From Glandiceps talaboti (Eukaryota > Hemichordata > Enteropneusta > Spengelidae), in the NCBI RefSeq assembly GCF_964340395.1, contig NC_135551.1, positions 24,196,003 to 24,260,002 on the forward strand: a DNA stretch of 64,000 bases, read 5' to 3'. The position numbers and the translations under genes were made by a program. The notes under the pieces were generated by a model. It made no database searches. It was not told the DNA's origin and saw nothing but the letters and a program-made list of their open reading frames with translations. Positions 11,435-23,763 of the stretch are shown piece after piece. Position 1 is the first letter of the stretch, and every line of letters begins with the position of its first letter.

Positions 11435-13204
11435 GTGTGTTGAATTACTTTTGTCTTGCATGTAATTGTACACGTTTGTTGTTTGTTTGCTTGCTTGCTT
11501 GCTTGCTAAAATGGGTTGTATAAAAAGGATTCCAAAGATGTTCTTAGTAATGGAGCCTTTAGTAATTACACGTTGGAGGGCCGGGGAATGGGGGGGGGGG
11601 GGTTTCACTTTTTACAAATCAGTCGTCGAGGGAGGGCCATATTTTATAAAATGGAAGTTAGGGGAGGGTCATATTTTTACATTGACTCATATTTTTTTTA
11701 TCTGACTATGCATTATTATCACCATTGGTTGTTTCCCGCTACTATTGCTAAAGTGAACTTGTGTGAACTTGTGTAAAGACACTACATTAATTAATTCCCT
11801 TGTTTGGATGCAATTGGCAGAGTTGATGGCCATACCTCCAAAATACTATACGAATGTATTGCCGACATTGTACCAATGGCCCCCTACTCTTCGACATTGT
11901 CCCCTGTGTCTTACCATTCGCCAGTGAGACCCCTCCTCTCCTAACACAGCAACTAACACTTTATTCGCTGCACTGATTGCCAGCAGTGATTTGACATGTT
12001 CTGATATTATGGGATACGGGTAGCAATGGTGGGATGCCAAAATCATAAAACAAAGTTAGATAACAAAGCCAAAGTTCACTCTCCCCCATTTTCATTTTGC
12101 TATAAATGTGCCCCCCCCCCCACGATTTGAAAAGTCAGACCCATCTAATAAATCCCCGGGACTCCCTCGGTTGTAATTACTGGTGGCTCTTTAAACATGA
12201 ACAGAGATTTGAATATAAGACTATGAATGTGAACTAATTACAAATACACACTCAGGCGTCAGGCGTCGCTGCCAACGCAACGCCCTTATCCCTTCTGTTT
12301 GTACTTTACATTGCAGGGTTAGTGGTATACGACGAAGTCCGGTATATCAATACATATGACTCACCTATGTATAAAAGAGAGGTGCAGACAGTACTTTCAA
12401 ATTACCTGCTTGTTCATGAAGACAATGACATGTCTCTAGGATTCACGATTGATGGTACCGTTTACCATTCAGCACTACCCGAGTCGTGTTGCGTGGTTGA
12501 CGTGGTCATTCTGCACGACAAATCCCTCCTTGGTGTTGGTACCGATTCGTATTTACGACGAAAGGAGACAATCTTAACGCTTGGATGGGAAGACAAAATT
12601 GAGAACAGTTGTTGTGTGAGGGCCGTTTCTGCTTCTCAGAGTGGGGAGATATTTGGCGTTAGCACCGACCAAAACAGTATGATAATGTGGCGTTACACTG
12701 TGTTTGCCGAGTGGAAACATATTGCAAACTCTGGAGGATACGGATTCAGTCGAATTGAAGTTATCATTAATGATGGAAAAACAATCATTGTCGGTGTTAA
12801 CAATATCGGCAATGTATATTTGGGTGAGCTGAGTGGACACTTTATAAGTTGGAAGCAATTCAATGTAGAAGAAGATTACACGCCATTTGACGTAATTGCC
12901 TCGGAAAATAAAGTAGCATTTTTATATCGAGAAAGCATACCGAATGTGCTGGCCCTGACAAAGGTACCATATTCATTTCAAGGTAATTTCGCCCTCTATG
13001 TTGAATATACCAGTGTCAATAAAATTATTATACGTATTTCGATATCATTTTTCAGAGTATGCATTAATTCATTGTGTTATTTTTAATTTTGATATATTGT
13101 TTGTATCCATTTTTCATATAATATATATAGACCAGTGCATTCAATGCAGAGTATTGTTTTTTTCAAACCTGTTGCAAGATTTATATACTAAGTGTACATA
13201 GGAG

Positions 13205-13255
<51 letters not shown>

Positions 13256-15619
13256 TGCAATACAAGCCAATACAACTAAATATCGGACTATCACAAAGTT
13301 ACAAAGCAGGATTAAAGCAGAAGTCGACCAAGAACATTAGCAAATTAAATTTTTTTCAAAAGTCGTTCTGTTCGACTATCTCATCGATGAACAGCATAGC
13401 TGTGGTGAAATACCCGTTTGCCATATTCGCTTTTTAATTTTAAGGATGTACATGTTGCCATTACTGACAGGTCTCGTGTTATGGGAATGAATTTGGTTTG
13501 AAAGACTGAATATTGCAGTGAGGTAACTAGGGGCATCACCTGTTATGATTTTGTAATCTTCTTACAATCACTAGGCGGAAATGTCAGTCGTACGAAAGCC
13601 CCATGTAAATGTTGACCATCCGAGAGACCTACTTTGATACATACTTGACGCACAACTGCTATATTTTGAGCTAGTTTTTTTGCAACCGTGGCCGCAGTAT
13701 CTTTTCAAACACTGAATAGCTGAGAAGCTGAGAAGCTCGGGTTTTGGACACTACTTGAAACTAGGAGGACATGACGTCACTTTCTCGAGATCCTTTGCAG
13801 TGATATGGTGAATTTCAGTTCAGCTCAACATACATATCTGGTCCTAGTCACCTAGTTGAATGATTTAAAGGCATAAATATATTGTTTGGAAGGGCTTTCC
13901 AATGTCTCGATATATAGGGAGAAACAAATATGTTCTTAATAACCATTCTGACAAGATAAATGTTCTGATGACCGGAAATAGAACGATCGTGCGTTCCCAC
14001 TGTTTGGTGTTTCTTGGCAACCGAGCAAATTTTGTGTGACGTGAAATCATGAAATGACTCTCCACCCACAATTTATGAAAATACCTTTTATTAACTTTCG
14101 TATGGTGGGTTCCAAAACGTACATTATGACCACATCAATTCGATTTTTGCTTGATTCCCTCCGAGTCTCACATATACATCATAGATAGCAATGTGCATAG
14201 ACTTTGCATATTATGTATTTCATTTCAGTGGAGGAATGTACCATCAGCGAACTATGGGACTGGAAAAAGATTGGTACATCATGCTACAAGTCCTTTCCAG
14301 CCAGATCGTATGACGATGCTGTACAACAGTGTGAAGATTACGGTTCCCATCTACCAATTATTGATGACATGACTAAAAATATAGAGCTCACGGTGGCGTT
14401 CAAGGTGGTTTTAGATTTATCCGAACGTTATGGAAATGCTCCATTAATCTGGCTTGATTGCCAATCTATAATGGTACGAATTGTTTAATTTCAATACAAT
14501 GATTGTCCAATACACAGAAGCGATCCAAACTGGGTTTGACTCATTATCACTCTCTAGATGTGGCCATGTGGTATGAAACCTCAGGCAAGCATATGTTAGT
14601 ACATGCAGTAGCTCGCGCAGCGCGGCTCATTGACTAGTATATACGCACGTGCGTCCTATATACTATGTGATGGGTTTTTTGGTGGTTTTACCCAAGGATG
14701 CATTGCAGCGCAATGACTACGGGTGCGCGTTATACTATGCGCATTCTCCACGCGGAGGACACTATCTATAATATCATCATGGGGCAGCCGGTCACAAATG
14801 AATCTACCCTGCGCGAGTTTATGGGCTTTGTCTAGTGACATTGGTAGATTTTGTCTAGTGATATTGGTAGACCTTCGGAACAAAATATTTCCATTTATAT
14901 GTATGCATCACCAAAAGTTTAGGTCGGCTGTGATCAACTGTATGGTACCAAGAAATGTACATATTCAGTATTGTGAAAATCACTCAATTACCACGTGACA
15001 GTTCGGTGCTCGAGCTTATGGCGTCACTTATGTCAAGTGCACACAAGAAGCCCATTAAACAGGAACAATGACGATGCTAAGGTTGATGTCCAGTGAGTCT
15101 TGAAAATTCACTTTCGAATTCACCACTCTACAACGTACGCACATTTGTTCCCATTTAACAATATTGAACATCTGTACACATCGTCCTACCTTTGAACATG
15201 TACTTCCAAAGATATCCAAGTGATTGATGCAATGTGCCCATCTATAAAAACATATTGGAATGATAAATCAGAAGATGACTATGATCTGTTTTATTTTATT
15301 TTATCTACTTCATGTTTTTTCCATTGTAGTACAGAAACATCTGGACTTGTTACAATGACAAGTCGATGACTTTCACCAATTGGGCAGATTATGAGCCAAA
15401 ACATTATACGTCTGCCTTGGGAACCTGTGTGGCTTTAAGTCTTTATTTAAGACCGGACTTGGTGCACATATATGGACAATGGTATTCACAATGGTGTTCA
15501 GACGAAATGATTTATTTTTGTGAAAGACCCATAGGTGGTGACAGAGAAGGTATGTATGTATGTATGTATGTATGTATGTATGTATGTATGTATGTATGTG
15601 TGTGTGTGTGTGTGTGTGC

Positions 15620-15674
<55 letters not shown>

Positions 15675-16858
15675 TATGTATGTATGTATGTATGTATGTA
15701 TGTATGTATGTATGTGCGTGTGTGTGTGTATGTATGTATGTATGTATGTATGTATGTATGTATGTATGTATGTATGTATTAAGTATGTATAAATGTATAC
15801 GTGCCTGGATGCATACATGGTTTCACAAACAAGTTATATATGATCGTAGATCCATAGGAATAAATATGGCATTGTCTACCAAAACGTCCTTCCCGCTCAT
15901 GGTTTTCAAACAGATGGATCTAACAATCAAATCCATTCCCCAGCTGATAATTCTCTCAGTGAAGAATATTCAGATGCAGAGGATACAAGTGAATACGAAA
16001 GTACAACGGTTGAAGCACCACGATTAAATGCAAACACATCACCAAAAAAGTCATTAGTTCAATCTAGTAAGTTGGTAATATTAACGAATTCTCACATTGT
16101 AACTTATATTTTCTTACCTCATAGCTGATTTCCGGGTTCTATTCGTTGCTATGCGACGGGGCACCGTCAGTATCATCGACAGGCAACCAATTTTGAAATC
16201 AACTCTCAATGCGCTTAAATGGCTGCAATGGATTGTATGCTCCCTGGGGTGTTTAGGAAGACTAAAAGGCCGTTGAGCAGTTCTGATCCGAGCCAGGGGT
16301 AATAACTGTAACGCGTTTTGAGCACGGCGTGGGAAAGTGCTATATAAGAACCCAACATTATTATTATTATCATTATTATATAGTAAATCATAGGCATATA
16401 CATCTCTGTGAGGGAAACTGGTCGAACGTCGTCTTCTTCCAACACAAAACTTAAACTGTTATTTTTCGGTAACTTAGCTGATACTAATAATATTTTAAAT
16501 AATTTGTCAATTTGCAAACTTGTATTGGTGTGTTGGCGTTTCTAACCATGTATATTTTCTGTTTGCTTTACTTCTTCATATTTGTTAAGACCTTGGCTTC
16601 ATTGTTATGGGTTCTATTGGGGGAGCCATCTTACTACTTGCGCTGATTTGTCGCTGCTGCGCTCGAAAAAGAAATCAAGATGACCCCGGGAAGCGTCGAC
16701 GGTCTGACAACTTGGATGAGGAAAGTTATGTCGCTGAACCTGTGGAAACATCGGGGATGGAATTAGCAAAGAGCGATGGTAACTGTGCGAACGATATGGA
16801 ACCAACACAATGCAATGGCAACTGGTCCAACGAGATCGCACAAGAATATGTTCATTAG
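11320..16858 (+). CDS. Gene 2: beta-propeller plus C-type lectin transmembrane receptor (complete)
   Basis: Six exons (11320-11434, 12317-12982, 14229-14473, 15330-15549, 15914-16066, 16590-16858) total 1668 bases, giving 555 residues and a TAG stop with every junction in frame. The layout is: hydrophobic leader (MELFVIPIWRCLFTVTVLC); tectonin-like beta-propeller exon; C-type lectin domain over two exons; acidic Ser/Thr-rich stalk; one membrane helix (VMGSIGGAILLLALI) with a CRCCARKR border; and a tail with SYVAEP and a terminal EYVH. The lectin domain keeps its framework cysteines but has EPK in place of EPN and no WND, so calcium-dependent sugar binding is probably lost. Likely a cell-surface recognition receptor (inference). 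I know of no named family with exactly this domain order. Confidence 0.88.
11570..12172. mobile_element. 603-bp G/C-tract element with 8-bp flanking repeats
   Basis: GTAATTAC occurs immediately outside both ends (11562-11569 and 12173-12180). The ends are loosely inverted: GGAGGGCCGGGGA against TCCCCGGGACTCCC. Poly-G lies near the left end and poly-C near the right. Probably a non-autonomous element in gene 2 intron 1. The palindromic flank weakens the call. Confidence 0.45.
12317..12982 (+). CDS. Gene 2 exon 2: tectonin-like beta-propeller
   Basis: The exon encodes 222 residues. Blade-like repeats of about 45 residues are visible, with the recurring pattern hydrophobic-V, D/S-G/K, GV, then an aromatic W: around SLLGVGTDSYLRRK...LGWEDKI, GEIFGVST...EWKHIANSGG and TIIVGVNNIGNVYLG. 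This matches tectonin/TECPR-type propeller blades seen in innate immune lectins. Only about four blades fit, fewer than the usual six or more, so the propeller may be partial or may oligomerise. Confidence 0.75.
13204..13254. repeat. (ACA)n trinucleotide repeat
   Basis: About 17 units, in gene 2 intron 2. The rest of intron 2 (12983-14228) shows nothing else recognisable. Confidence 0.95.
14229..14473 (+). CDS. Gene 2 exon 3: C-type lectin domain, N-terminal half
   Basis: After CATTTCAG the exon reads EECTISELWDW, then SCYKSF, then SYDDAVQQCEDYGSHLP. This is the classic start of a long-form C-type lectin fold, including the extra N-terminal cysteine. It ends in WLDCQSIM with donor GTACGA in phase 0. 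The first 160 bases are nearly identical to the gene 3 counterpart at 27889, and the remainder is not. Confidence 0.9.
15330..15549 (+). CDS. Gene 2 exon 4: C-type lectin domain, C-terminal half
   Basis: It begins after CCATTGTAG in phase 0 and contains FTNWADYEPK, GTCVALS, GQWYSQWCSDE and YFCE, the expected second half of the fold. The EPN and WND sugar/calcium motifs are replaced by EPK and WYS. The donor GTATGT at 15550 is the first unit of a long (GTAT)n microsatellite. Confidence 0.9.
15550..15780. repeat. Compound (GTAT)n(GT)n(GCGT)n(GTAT)n microsatellite at a splice donor
   Basis: About 230 bp of tetranucleotide and dinucleotide repeats begin at the first base of gene 2 intron 4. The long Tyr/Met/Cys/Val open frames through it are artefacts. 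Confidence 0.97.
15914..16066 (+). CDS. Gene 2 exon 5: acidic stalk
   Basis: It lies between TTTTCAAACAG and GTAAGTTGG, phase 1 at both ends. It encodes an acidic Ser/Thr-rich stretch (SLSEEYSDAEDTSEYESTT), a likely extended and possibly O-glycosylated spacer between the lectin domain and the membrane. Confidence 0.75.
16205..16385 (+). repeat. SINE fragment with (ATT)n tail
   Basis: Antiparallel to the element at 21484-21815, it shares blocks equivalent to AGCACTTTCC, TTATTACCCCTGGC and CAACGGCCTTT. It ends in a tail of ATTATTATT. The 5' tRNA-like head is missing or diverged. It lies in gene 2 intron 5. Confidence 0.7.
16590..16858 (+). CDS. Gene 2 exon 6: membrane span and cytoplasmic tail
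   Basis: After TTTGTTAAG the exon reads NLGFIVMGSIGGAILLLALI, then CRCCARKR and an acidic tail with two tyrosines (SYVAEP, EYVH), ending in TAG at 16856. Cysteines next to the membrane could be palmitoylated (inference). The tail is partly conserved in gene 3 beyond that gene's stop. Confidence 0.88.
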
Positions 16859-18502
16859 ATTGCGTCTGCAGTGTAGAAAATTTCGATAGATAAACAAATC
16901 AATGCTTACACATAGTTGGCCTTATCAGTACATTTGCACAATCCTTATATCACTGAAGTAAATTATTTTCTCAATGTCTCACACTCATTTACAGCGTCCA
17001 TATCATGCGTAGAACTATCCACTTTCAATTATTTTAATTACAAGCTTAGTTTGTAGCCTTTATAGATTATAAACAGTGTTTTTATTGCTGATGAACAGCA
17101 AACTGACATTGAATGATAGCATCACAGCAATGATTGTATTTAGCTCTCAATGAGGTCTAGGCAATGTTTTACGGCATAAATGTTTACACTCTGGCCACTG
17201 ATTAATCTCGTTCTTTGTTTTATTACCGTTGTTTTATAGATCTCATTACATTGACAAACACCACACAGTTGGTTGGTTGGTTGGTTGGTTGGTTGGTTGG
17301 TTTAATTATATGATTGCTATAAACTATTGTAGTGTATCATACAAAGTTTTACTTCAGTGTTATGGGTTATTAACTGTATACTCAATATTATGTCATACCG
17401 GTATATTGATGGTCCAAATCCAGAGGTTTGATTGGACAGGATACAGTAATGTAAATACTAGTAGCATAGTTGGCATGCATCCAAGTGGCCCTGAATGGGA
17501 ATATCATGCTGGCATTCAGGCACAAAGGCCAAGGCTTACTTGGTTATGGTTTCACGAAAAACAAAGAAGCAATTATCAAACGAAGTTGATACAATGTAAT
17601 TGTCTAATTTTAGCTATTTTAGTCGAAATGAAATTTTTTACTTCTTCTCGAAAGTATTGGTCGGATTGCTTTGATATTTTTGTGTTCATATGCCTCGATG
17701 GAGTCTATTCAGATTTGTTCACGCATTACCTTGTCCACCTCCTTCTACATTTATTTTCAAACCAAACAGGTTGTTTATTTATATATATACAATTTTACAT
17801 AAATTATACTCTCTGAAACTACACATCAGCTTGTTTCAATATTTGATAATATCTGTTCTGTTTTCATTCATTTGGTATATCTTGTTAGATAATCATACTG
17901 TATTTTGTCAAAAATCACCATTTGTCGTTTTGTTTTGATTTCAAAACGAAACTGGTGGTTTCATATCATGAACATAAGTAAAATAGACAATACAATCGTC
18001 TGCATGTTGTGATAGCTTACGTCACCACAAATATTAGTGCCACTTTATACTTTCTTTACTGAACAGTTATAGTACGGATCCGAATCGCTTTCATAGATTG
18101 AAAACGGGACTTTTGTAACAAATTAAACGTCTGTTATTTTGTTCGATGTGAAGGCATTATGGAAATAAACATAATTAACAGGTTCACAACTCTTAAAACA
18201 ATTGCCTCAACACTGTTCTGGTAAGTGTTCAAGTTGTAGGTAGCTCTTGGATTTGTTTTCTTACAAAAGTGCCTCAGGCCAATGAACAATATCTCTCTTC
18301 TGAGCCAGATTTGTCAATTTCTATACTTCTATTTCATAGCGGTCGCGTGATGTAAGGTGAAGAAATTATATTTTGAACAATGGGGGGCGAGATGACGAAC
18401 AGTGTACATTTTCATCAACACCATCAATACAGAGCAGCTCGACATATTACTTGTCATATATGTACTAAACTGTCGTTAAACGATTTGTGCCATACTATTT
18501 CT

Positions 18503-18546
<44 letters not shown>

Positions 18547-19500
18547 ATTATTATTATTATTATTATTATTGTTAATTAAGGGGACTAGTTGTAAACACTG
18601 GATGTAATCATGTTAATATGATGATACTGTGAATAAAGATACGTACATACTTTTGCATGTACATTCATATAAAAATTACTTGCAAAGGTCATCCGGAATC
18701 CAGAATCTAGAATAACTTTGTTCACAGTTAAATTCTCATATATAGACAGAATGACGTCATTTGTTGTAAATATAAATTTGTTATGAAAGACGATCTTTCA
18801 CCTAGATTCATTGTTCTAGAAGACATGGTGAACTTTCCACCCAGAATATTTAAGATTCAGATTTGAGATCAAGCCATATGTAAATGTTCACGTGTAAGCC
18901 AAGTGTTGATCACGCCATTGGAAAATATTAATTTGAATTCGATAATCAACAAGTTATCTTGTTTACAAATACTAATCTATGTTGTTTAATCAAAACACTT
19001 GACATTTGTTAGCTACTAGAGATAAATGTAATTAGTACAGGATTAGTAGATAAATCAACATATTATTTGATCATGCTGTTGTTAGCTCCTGTTTGTGAGT
19101 AAGTAGTATAAATGTGAATTTTACGTTAATTTAGGTAAAACATGCCAAAATTACAAATATGATATTTCTGGATCGTAACACTAATTCAATTTGAACTGTT
19201 AAAAAAAGTATTCCTTGTAGTGCTTGTTTTTTTCCATTTCTTCTTTAAATTATTGTCCTGTTCAAGTACACATTACTGTTCAGTGAGGTAAGTTTAAATT
19301 TGACTACATGTGATTCAAATATACAAAGGGTCACCTGACTGGCCTCATGTAATTTCAAATTATATGCAAGTATATCAGTGTTTTATTTACGTTAACGATT
19401 TGCTACTCATCAGACAGTATTTCCTGTTGGTGTTGCCCATTGTTTCACCTAGTTACCTAGCCATCATCAACAGTGGTGTGTTACACAGTGTGTAGAACAA
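16859..19500. other. Non-coding intergenic with (TTGG)n and (TTG)n(TTA)n repeats
   Basis: (TTGG)n lies at about 17269-17301 and (TTG)n(TTA)n at about 18500-18570. An open frame of about 195 codons across 17229-17816 has no splice context or family resemblance and includes the TTGG repeat, so it is not called. No leader exon for gene 3 was recognised. Confidence 0.5.
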
Positions 19501-19501
19501 T

Positions 19502-19690
19502 CTATTTTTTCCTGTCCTTTTCTTTGAACATTGGAAAAAACCGCTTCGCCTTCTTCTGTTTAATTTTCCAACAATCCAAGTGATAGTATTTCATTTGACA
19601 ATCTTTGTTACTACAAACAATCATGTCCCTCCCAAAACTCTCACAACGGCAATAATAAACAGATTTACCTGAATGTGTGTCACATGACAA
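19502..19690 (-). pseudogene. PHD-finger-like fragment, probably from a mobile element
   Basis: A short minus-strand frame carries YYCRCESFG, MIVCSNKDC and YYHLDCWK. This is the first part of a PHD-type zinc finger (C-x-C, C-x4-C, H-x2-C), ending before the last cysteine pair. Such fingers occur in several animal transposon proteins. No flanking exons were found, so it is most likely a relic. Confidence 0.5.
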
Positions 19691-20775
19691 CTAACTACCT
19701 GGTTCTCTGTGCTCCCAAGTTGTTGATATTTTCTGGAATACCACTTAGCTAGCTAGTATCGTGCAGAATGAAATGCCTGAAAAATGTATCAGCTTTCTTT
19801 ATCATTTGCTCCATGAAGATTTCATCAACATACACTTGCTGAATTATTTCACCCTCAGGTGACCAAATAAAATGCATCTAATTCTGTTTGTAATTGTGGA
19901 GGCCTATCTTTATGTGACCCAGGTTCTTGGAACCTTGTAGTAGTGCTGTTAATTTATATTTATGTTGTAAGCTTTATACCTTTTGTGCATATAGTAAAGA
20001 CAAAAGTAATTCACTTCATGTGTGAGAGGGCGATGTTTGTCTTGACATTTTGACCTTTCGCCTTCCCATCATGTTGTAGGTGAGTGATTTCATGTCTTCA
20101 GAAAAACTATTCAATTTGTGTAGTAATCCAAAGCATCCAGACTCTTGATGTATGCCAAATGAAAGATGGCATATTTATTGATATCCTAGTGAAGTTTGGA
20201 GAGTTTTCATTTAGATTTAACTACTTTTTGAGACATTGAAACATCTGTGATTGAACTGTCATAGTCGCCTGTATTTAGCATTGCGTCGTAGATGTATTTC
20301 AAGTTTTGACGAGCTTGTATTTTAAGTATTTTATTGTAATTAAAGTTGTTATTCGCTTGATCTTTCGCCTTCCCATCATGTTGATTGTAGATGATGATGA
20401 AGAATTAAACTAGCAAAGTGTCGTTCACAATTAAAACGAACAGTCTCGTGTTGTTGGTGTGTGAGAGCCTAGTCCTGCTTCCATGATGGTGCACGAGTCT
20501 GTATTACTGACTTGACTCTAAACACCGTCATGCAAAGAGAAATAGAGTCGGCCTATTACGACACCACAAGCAAAATGTACGTGCACCAATTGCAAGAGAA
20601 TTGCCTACCAAATGATCAAATATTAGCAATCGATCGAATATCTACACCTTTTGCATTCCTCTGACGGTAGTATTCCCTACTCAGATCACAAAAAGGGTCG
20701 ATATCGGACCTTTTCAAGTTCGAACTGCGACATTCAAATAACCCTCATTAACACCACCACATTTGATATCATTGA
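19691..20775. other. Non-coding, AT-rich
   Basis: The motif TCGCCTTCCCATCATGTTG occurs twice (near 20059 and 20366), suggesting an old local duplication. No gene was supported. Confidence 0.5.
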
Positions 20776-21483
20776 GTGAGATTAGTAGTACCAACAGTGA
20801 ACACTGCCAATTCCTGTACACCTATTGCCAAGAGACACAGTGAATTCTCACCTGTGTCATCAGAGCTGGTCAGTAAGATAATTATGGATTCACCAAATAA
20901 ACACTGTCAACTGGACCCTCTACCAACCTGTATGCTGAAGGAATGTATAGATGAACTTTTACCATCCATTACGGAAATCATCAATGACAATGCTTCATTG
21001 GCAGGTGGATGTGTTCCCAACTCATTCAAGACAGCCTTAATTACACCCATCATCAAAAACCTGAAAAATGACCCCAATGACCTCAAGAATTACAGACCAA
21101 TATCAAACTTACCGTTCCTGTCAAAAGTTCTGGAGAAAGAAGTGGCACATGAACTTCATCATCACCTACAAAGCAATGACCTATATGCAAAGATGCAGTC
21201 TGCATACCGTAAACACCACAGTACAGAAACCGCTATCATTCATGTTTATAATGATATTCTTCATGACATATGGGAAGCGGTTCATAACATTCTTCATTTT
21301 ATTGATGGACACCAAGATGTTATACTTGTCCTATTAGATCTGTCTGCAGCACTTGACACGATTGACCATCAAACCTTAATAGACAGAATGCATAAGCGGT
21401 TTGGGATAGATGGCACAGTACTCTCCTGGTTTAGGTCATACCTCCAGCATCGAACACAACATGTAACAGTAAATAATAAATAA
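20776..21483 (+). pseudogene. Non-LTR retrotransposon reverse transcriptase fragment, CR1/Jockey-like
   Basis: The open segment carries the hallmarks of CR1/Jockey-group reverse transcriptases in order: LDPLPTCMLKE, ALITPIIK, DLKNYRPISNLPFLSKVLEK, QSAYRKHHSTETA, then the motif-A region LDLSAALDTIDH and SWFRSYLQHRTQ. It stops at a TAA before the catalytic YADD box, and a SINE abuts the break. It is truncated at both ends and not functional. Confidence 0.88.
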
Positions 21484-21815
21484 TGTAGGCTTTTATATAG
21501 CGCTTTCCAACACTGGGTTCAAAGTACTTAACAATTATTACTCCTGGCACGTATCTATAGCGGCACAACGGCCCTTTACACTATATAATCCATTGTAGGA
21601 TTTATAAGCACATAGGATTAAAGCATTCACGTTGCAACCTCTATCCTACCAGGTCCCCAATTATACAAAATATACTGGGTTGACTGAGGCGCAGGAGCAA
21701 TCGTGGTTCAAATATTGAACAAGGTTTGCCATTCAGACAAACGGCAGCGACGGGGCTCGAATCTGTATCCTGCAGATTCCAAGCCAGCCACTCTAACCAT
21801 TCGACCACCTTGACT
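21484..21815 (-). repeat. tRNA-headed SINE
   Basis: On the minus strand the element starts with GGTGGTCGAATGGTTAGAG (box A-like), followed after about 35 bases by GATTCGAGCCC (box B-like). A body ends GGAAAGCGCTATATAAAAGC before an ATT-rich tail at the low-coordinate end. The body matches the fragment at 16205-16385. It is inserted at the broken end of the reverse transcriptase. Confidence 0.75.
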
Positions 21816-22321
21816 CCACAAATTGAATGTATTCTCTGTACTATAGAGAAATTACTGAATGTGTAAATGTACGTTGACTTCATGTTATACACATTTGAAG
21901 AAATATTAAGAGTACAGTAATAAATTCAACAGATATTCAGATTCCGGGCCAGTTTATACTCCTACTTTATTTCACTCAAAAGTTCAGTTTGTTGGCCCAT
22001 TTGATAAAGTTTCGTTTCACTGGAAATATCAATAAACTGGTATTAATGTTTTATAATTACAATAAACCAACTCAAGGGCTTTGGTATTGACAGACTGACT
22101 CCATGATGAACACCTAGATCAAACCAACTGGTCAAAACCTTGATTTTTATTATCCCCTGGGTGGTTTATTAAATACGCCTAAATTGGGCATAACACATTA
22201 TCCAATCAAGATATGTGTATTAAAACATGCAAACTGTTATGATGTGTATATACATCATGTCATACGTCATCATGGATCATCGATAGGTAATATCTTATCT
22301 CATTACCTTTATTTATACCAG

Positions 22322-22996
22322 GGTTACCGTTATACAATGAAGGCCGCTTTATCAATAAGTACAATTCACCTCGGTACCAGAGACAAGTGGAGACGTATTT
22401 TAACCACTTATTTGTTCGTGATGATCATACCATGTATGTAGTCTTCTTATGTATAGACCATGTTTGCACTGTACCTCTCCCTGAGTCGTGTTGCGTGGTT
22501 GATGTTCACTTGCAGCTTGACAAATCCCTCGTTGGTGTTGGTAACGATTCATATTTACGACGAAAGGAGACAATCGTAACACTTGGATGGGAAGACAAAA
22601 TTGAAAACAGTTGTTGTGTCAGTGCCGTTTCTGTTTCTGCAAGTGGGGAGGTATTTGGAGTTAGTACCTACATAGGGGGTGTGATAATGAGGCGTTCGAA
22701 TATGCTTACCAATTGGATATATATCGCAAACTCTGGAGGATACGACATCATTCGAATTGAAGTTATGTATATTGATGGACAGGATATCATGATTGCTTTA
22801 GACAACGTGGGCAACATCCACATTGGTGCTATAAGTGAATATGATATCTCTTGGAGGCAACACATCACATCAGATTCAAGCTATTCCAACACAATCTTTG
22901 ATATAGTCCCGGAGGGAAATCGCTTTGTCGCAAATTTTCAACCTGAAGACGGTACAATCTGTTTGGCCGTGACAATTCTACCATATACTCTTCAAG
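22322..22996 (+). CDS. Gene 3 propeller exon
   Basis: It begins after TTTATACCAG and ends TTCAAG before GTAATC, phase 1 at both ends, fully open for 225 codons. It is colinear with gene 2 exon 2. The PESCCVVDV to GEVFGVST stretch is almost unchanged, while the first and last thirds differ strongly. Confidence 0.85.
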
Positions 22997-23763
22997 GTAA
23001 TCTTGTCCAATATGTTGACGTGAAATGCGCGTTGGATATAAACTGTTTAAAACTTTGCTATTACTTTGCTCACGAAAACTTCAACCCTTTCTAAGTTATA
23101 AGGAAAAAAATAGAGTCACCGAAAAAATTGTTTAAATGGTGGTCAAATATTATCAAAAGAAAGTCATTTGGATCGAATATAGCCGCCGAATATGTTAACG
23201 CTACTGGAAAATACAAGTTTATCGATCTCCTTGAAACACGGTGAACTCAAATTTCGTTTATCATCATTCATGAAATAAAGACCAGGAACAGCTTCCATAT
23301 AGCAAAGTTTGAGAGATTTTAAGTGCTGTGATTTTCATTGAAATATATCCATTTTCCGGTTTCAAGATGCATTGCGCGAGACGACGTGGCTTATGTTGTT
23401 AGATTTAGTCTTGTTTTATCTTTATTGCGTTTGAAATAACATTTTCATCAGGGAATTATGGAAAGACATGTTGACCTCTTTGATTATGAGTGAGTTTATA
23501 GAACAAAGGCTAAATATCAACATTGACAGAGGGATTTTACGGATGAACCCAGGGTACGGTCAGGTGACACCATTCCCTGAGGAGCTCGTGCAAACCCCTT
23601 ATTAGCGCGTACACAAATACATAGTATTGTATGGAGAGAAGCGCAATGCATCTGGGAACCGGCAATACGTCTATTCTACCTTAGGTATAGTGTGATAAGT
23701 TTGGGTCTGTAGTATTTAGAAGTGTACAATCAGGTGAATAAGCTTACTGGATTTCCAAAATTA
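22997..23763. other. Gene 3 intron sequence
   Basis: No coding or repeat feature was supported before the 2.5-kb element. Confidence 0.5.

Noticed and set aside
15550-16027. Long open frames rich in Met-Tyr-Val-Cys
   Set aside because: They are translations of the (GTAT)n/(GCGT)n microsatellite; the same happens at 49820-50385 and 2040-2140.
17229-17816. Open frame of about 195 codons on the + strand
   Set aside because: Starts in a TTGG repeat, has no domain, no paralogue and no convincing splice sites.
21745-21812. Functional tRNA gene on the minus strand
   Set aside because: Box A and box B are present, but no acceptor stem pairs and a SINE body follows directly.
22184-22286. Leader exon for gene 3 just upstream of 22322
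   Set aside because: It would leave an intron of about 35 bp and its product is not signal-peptide-like.
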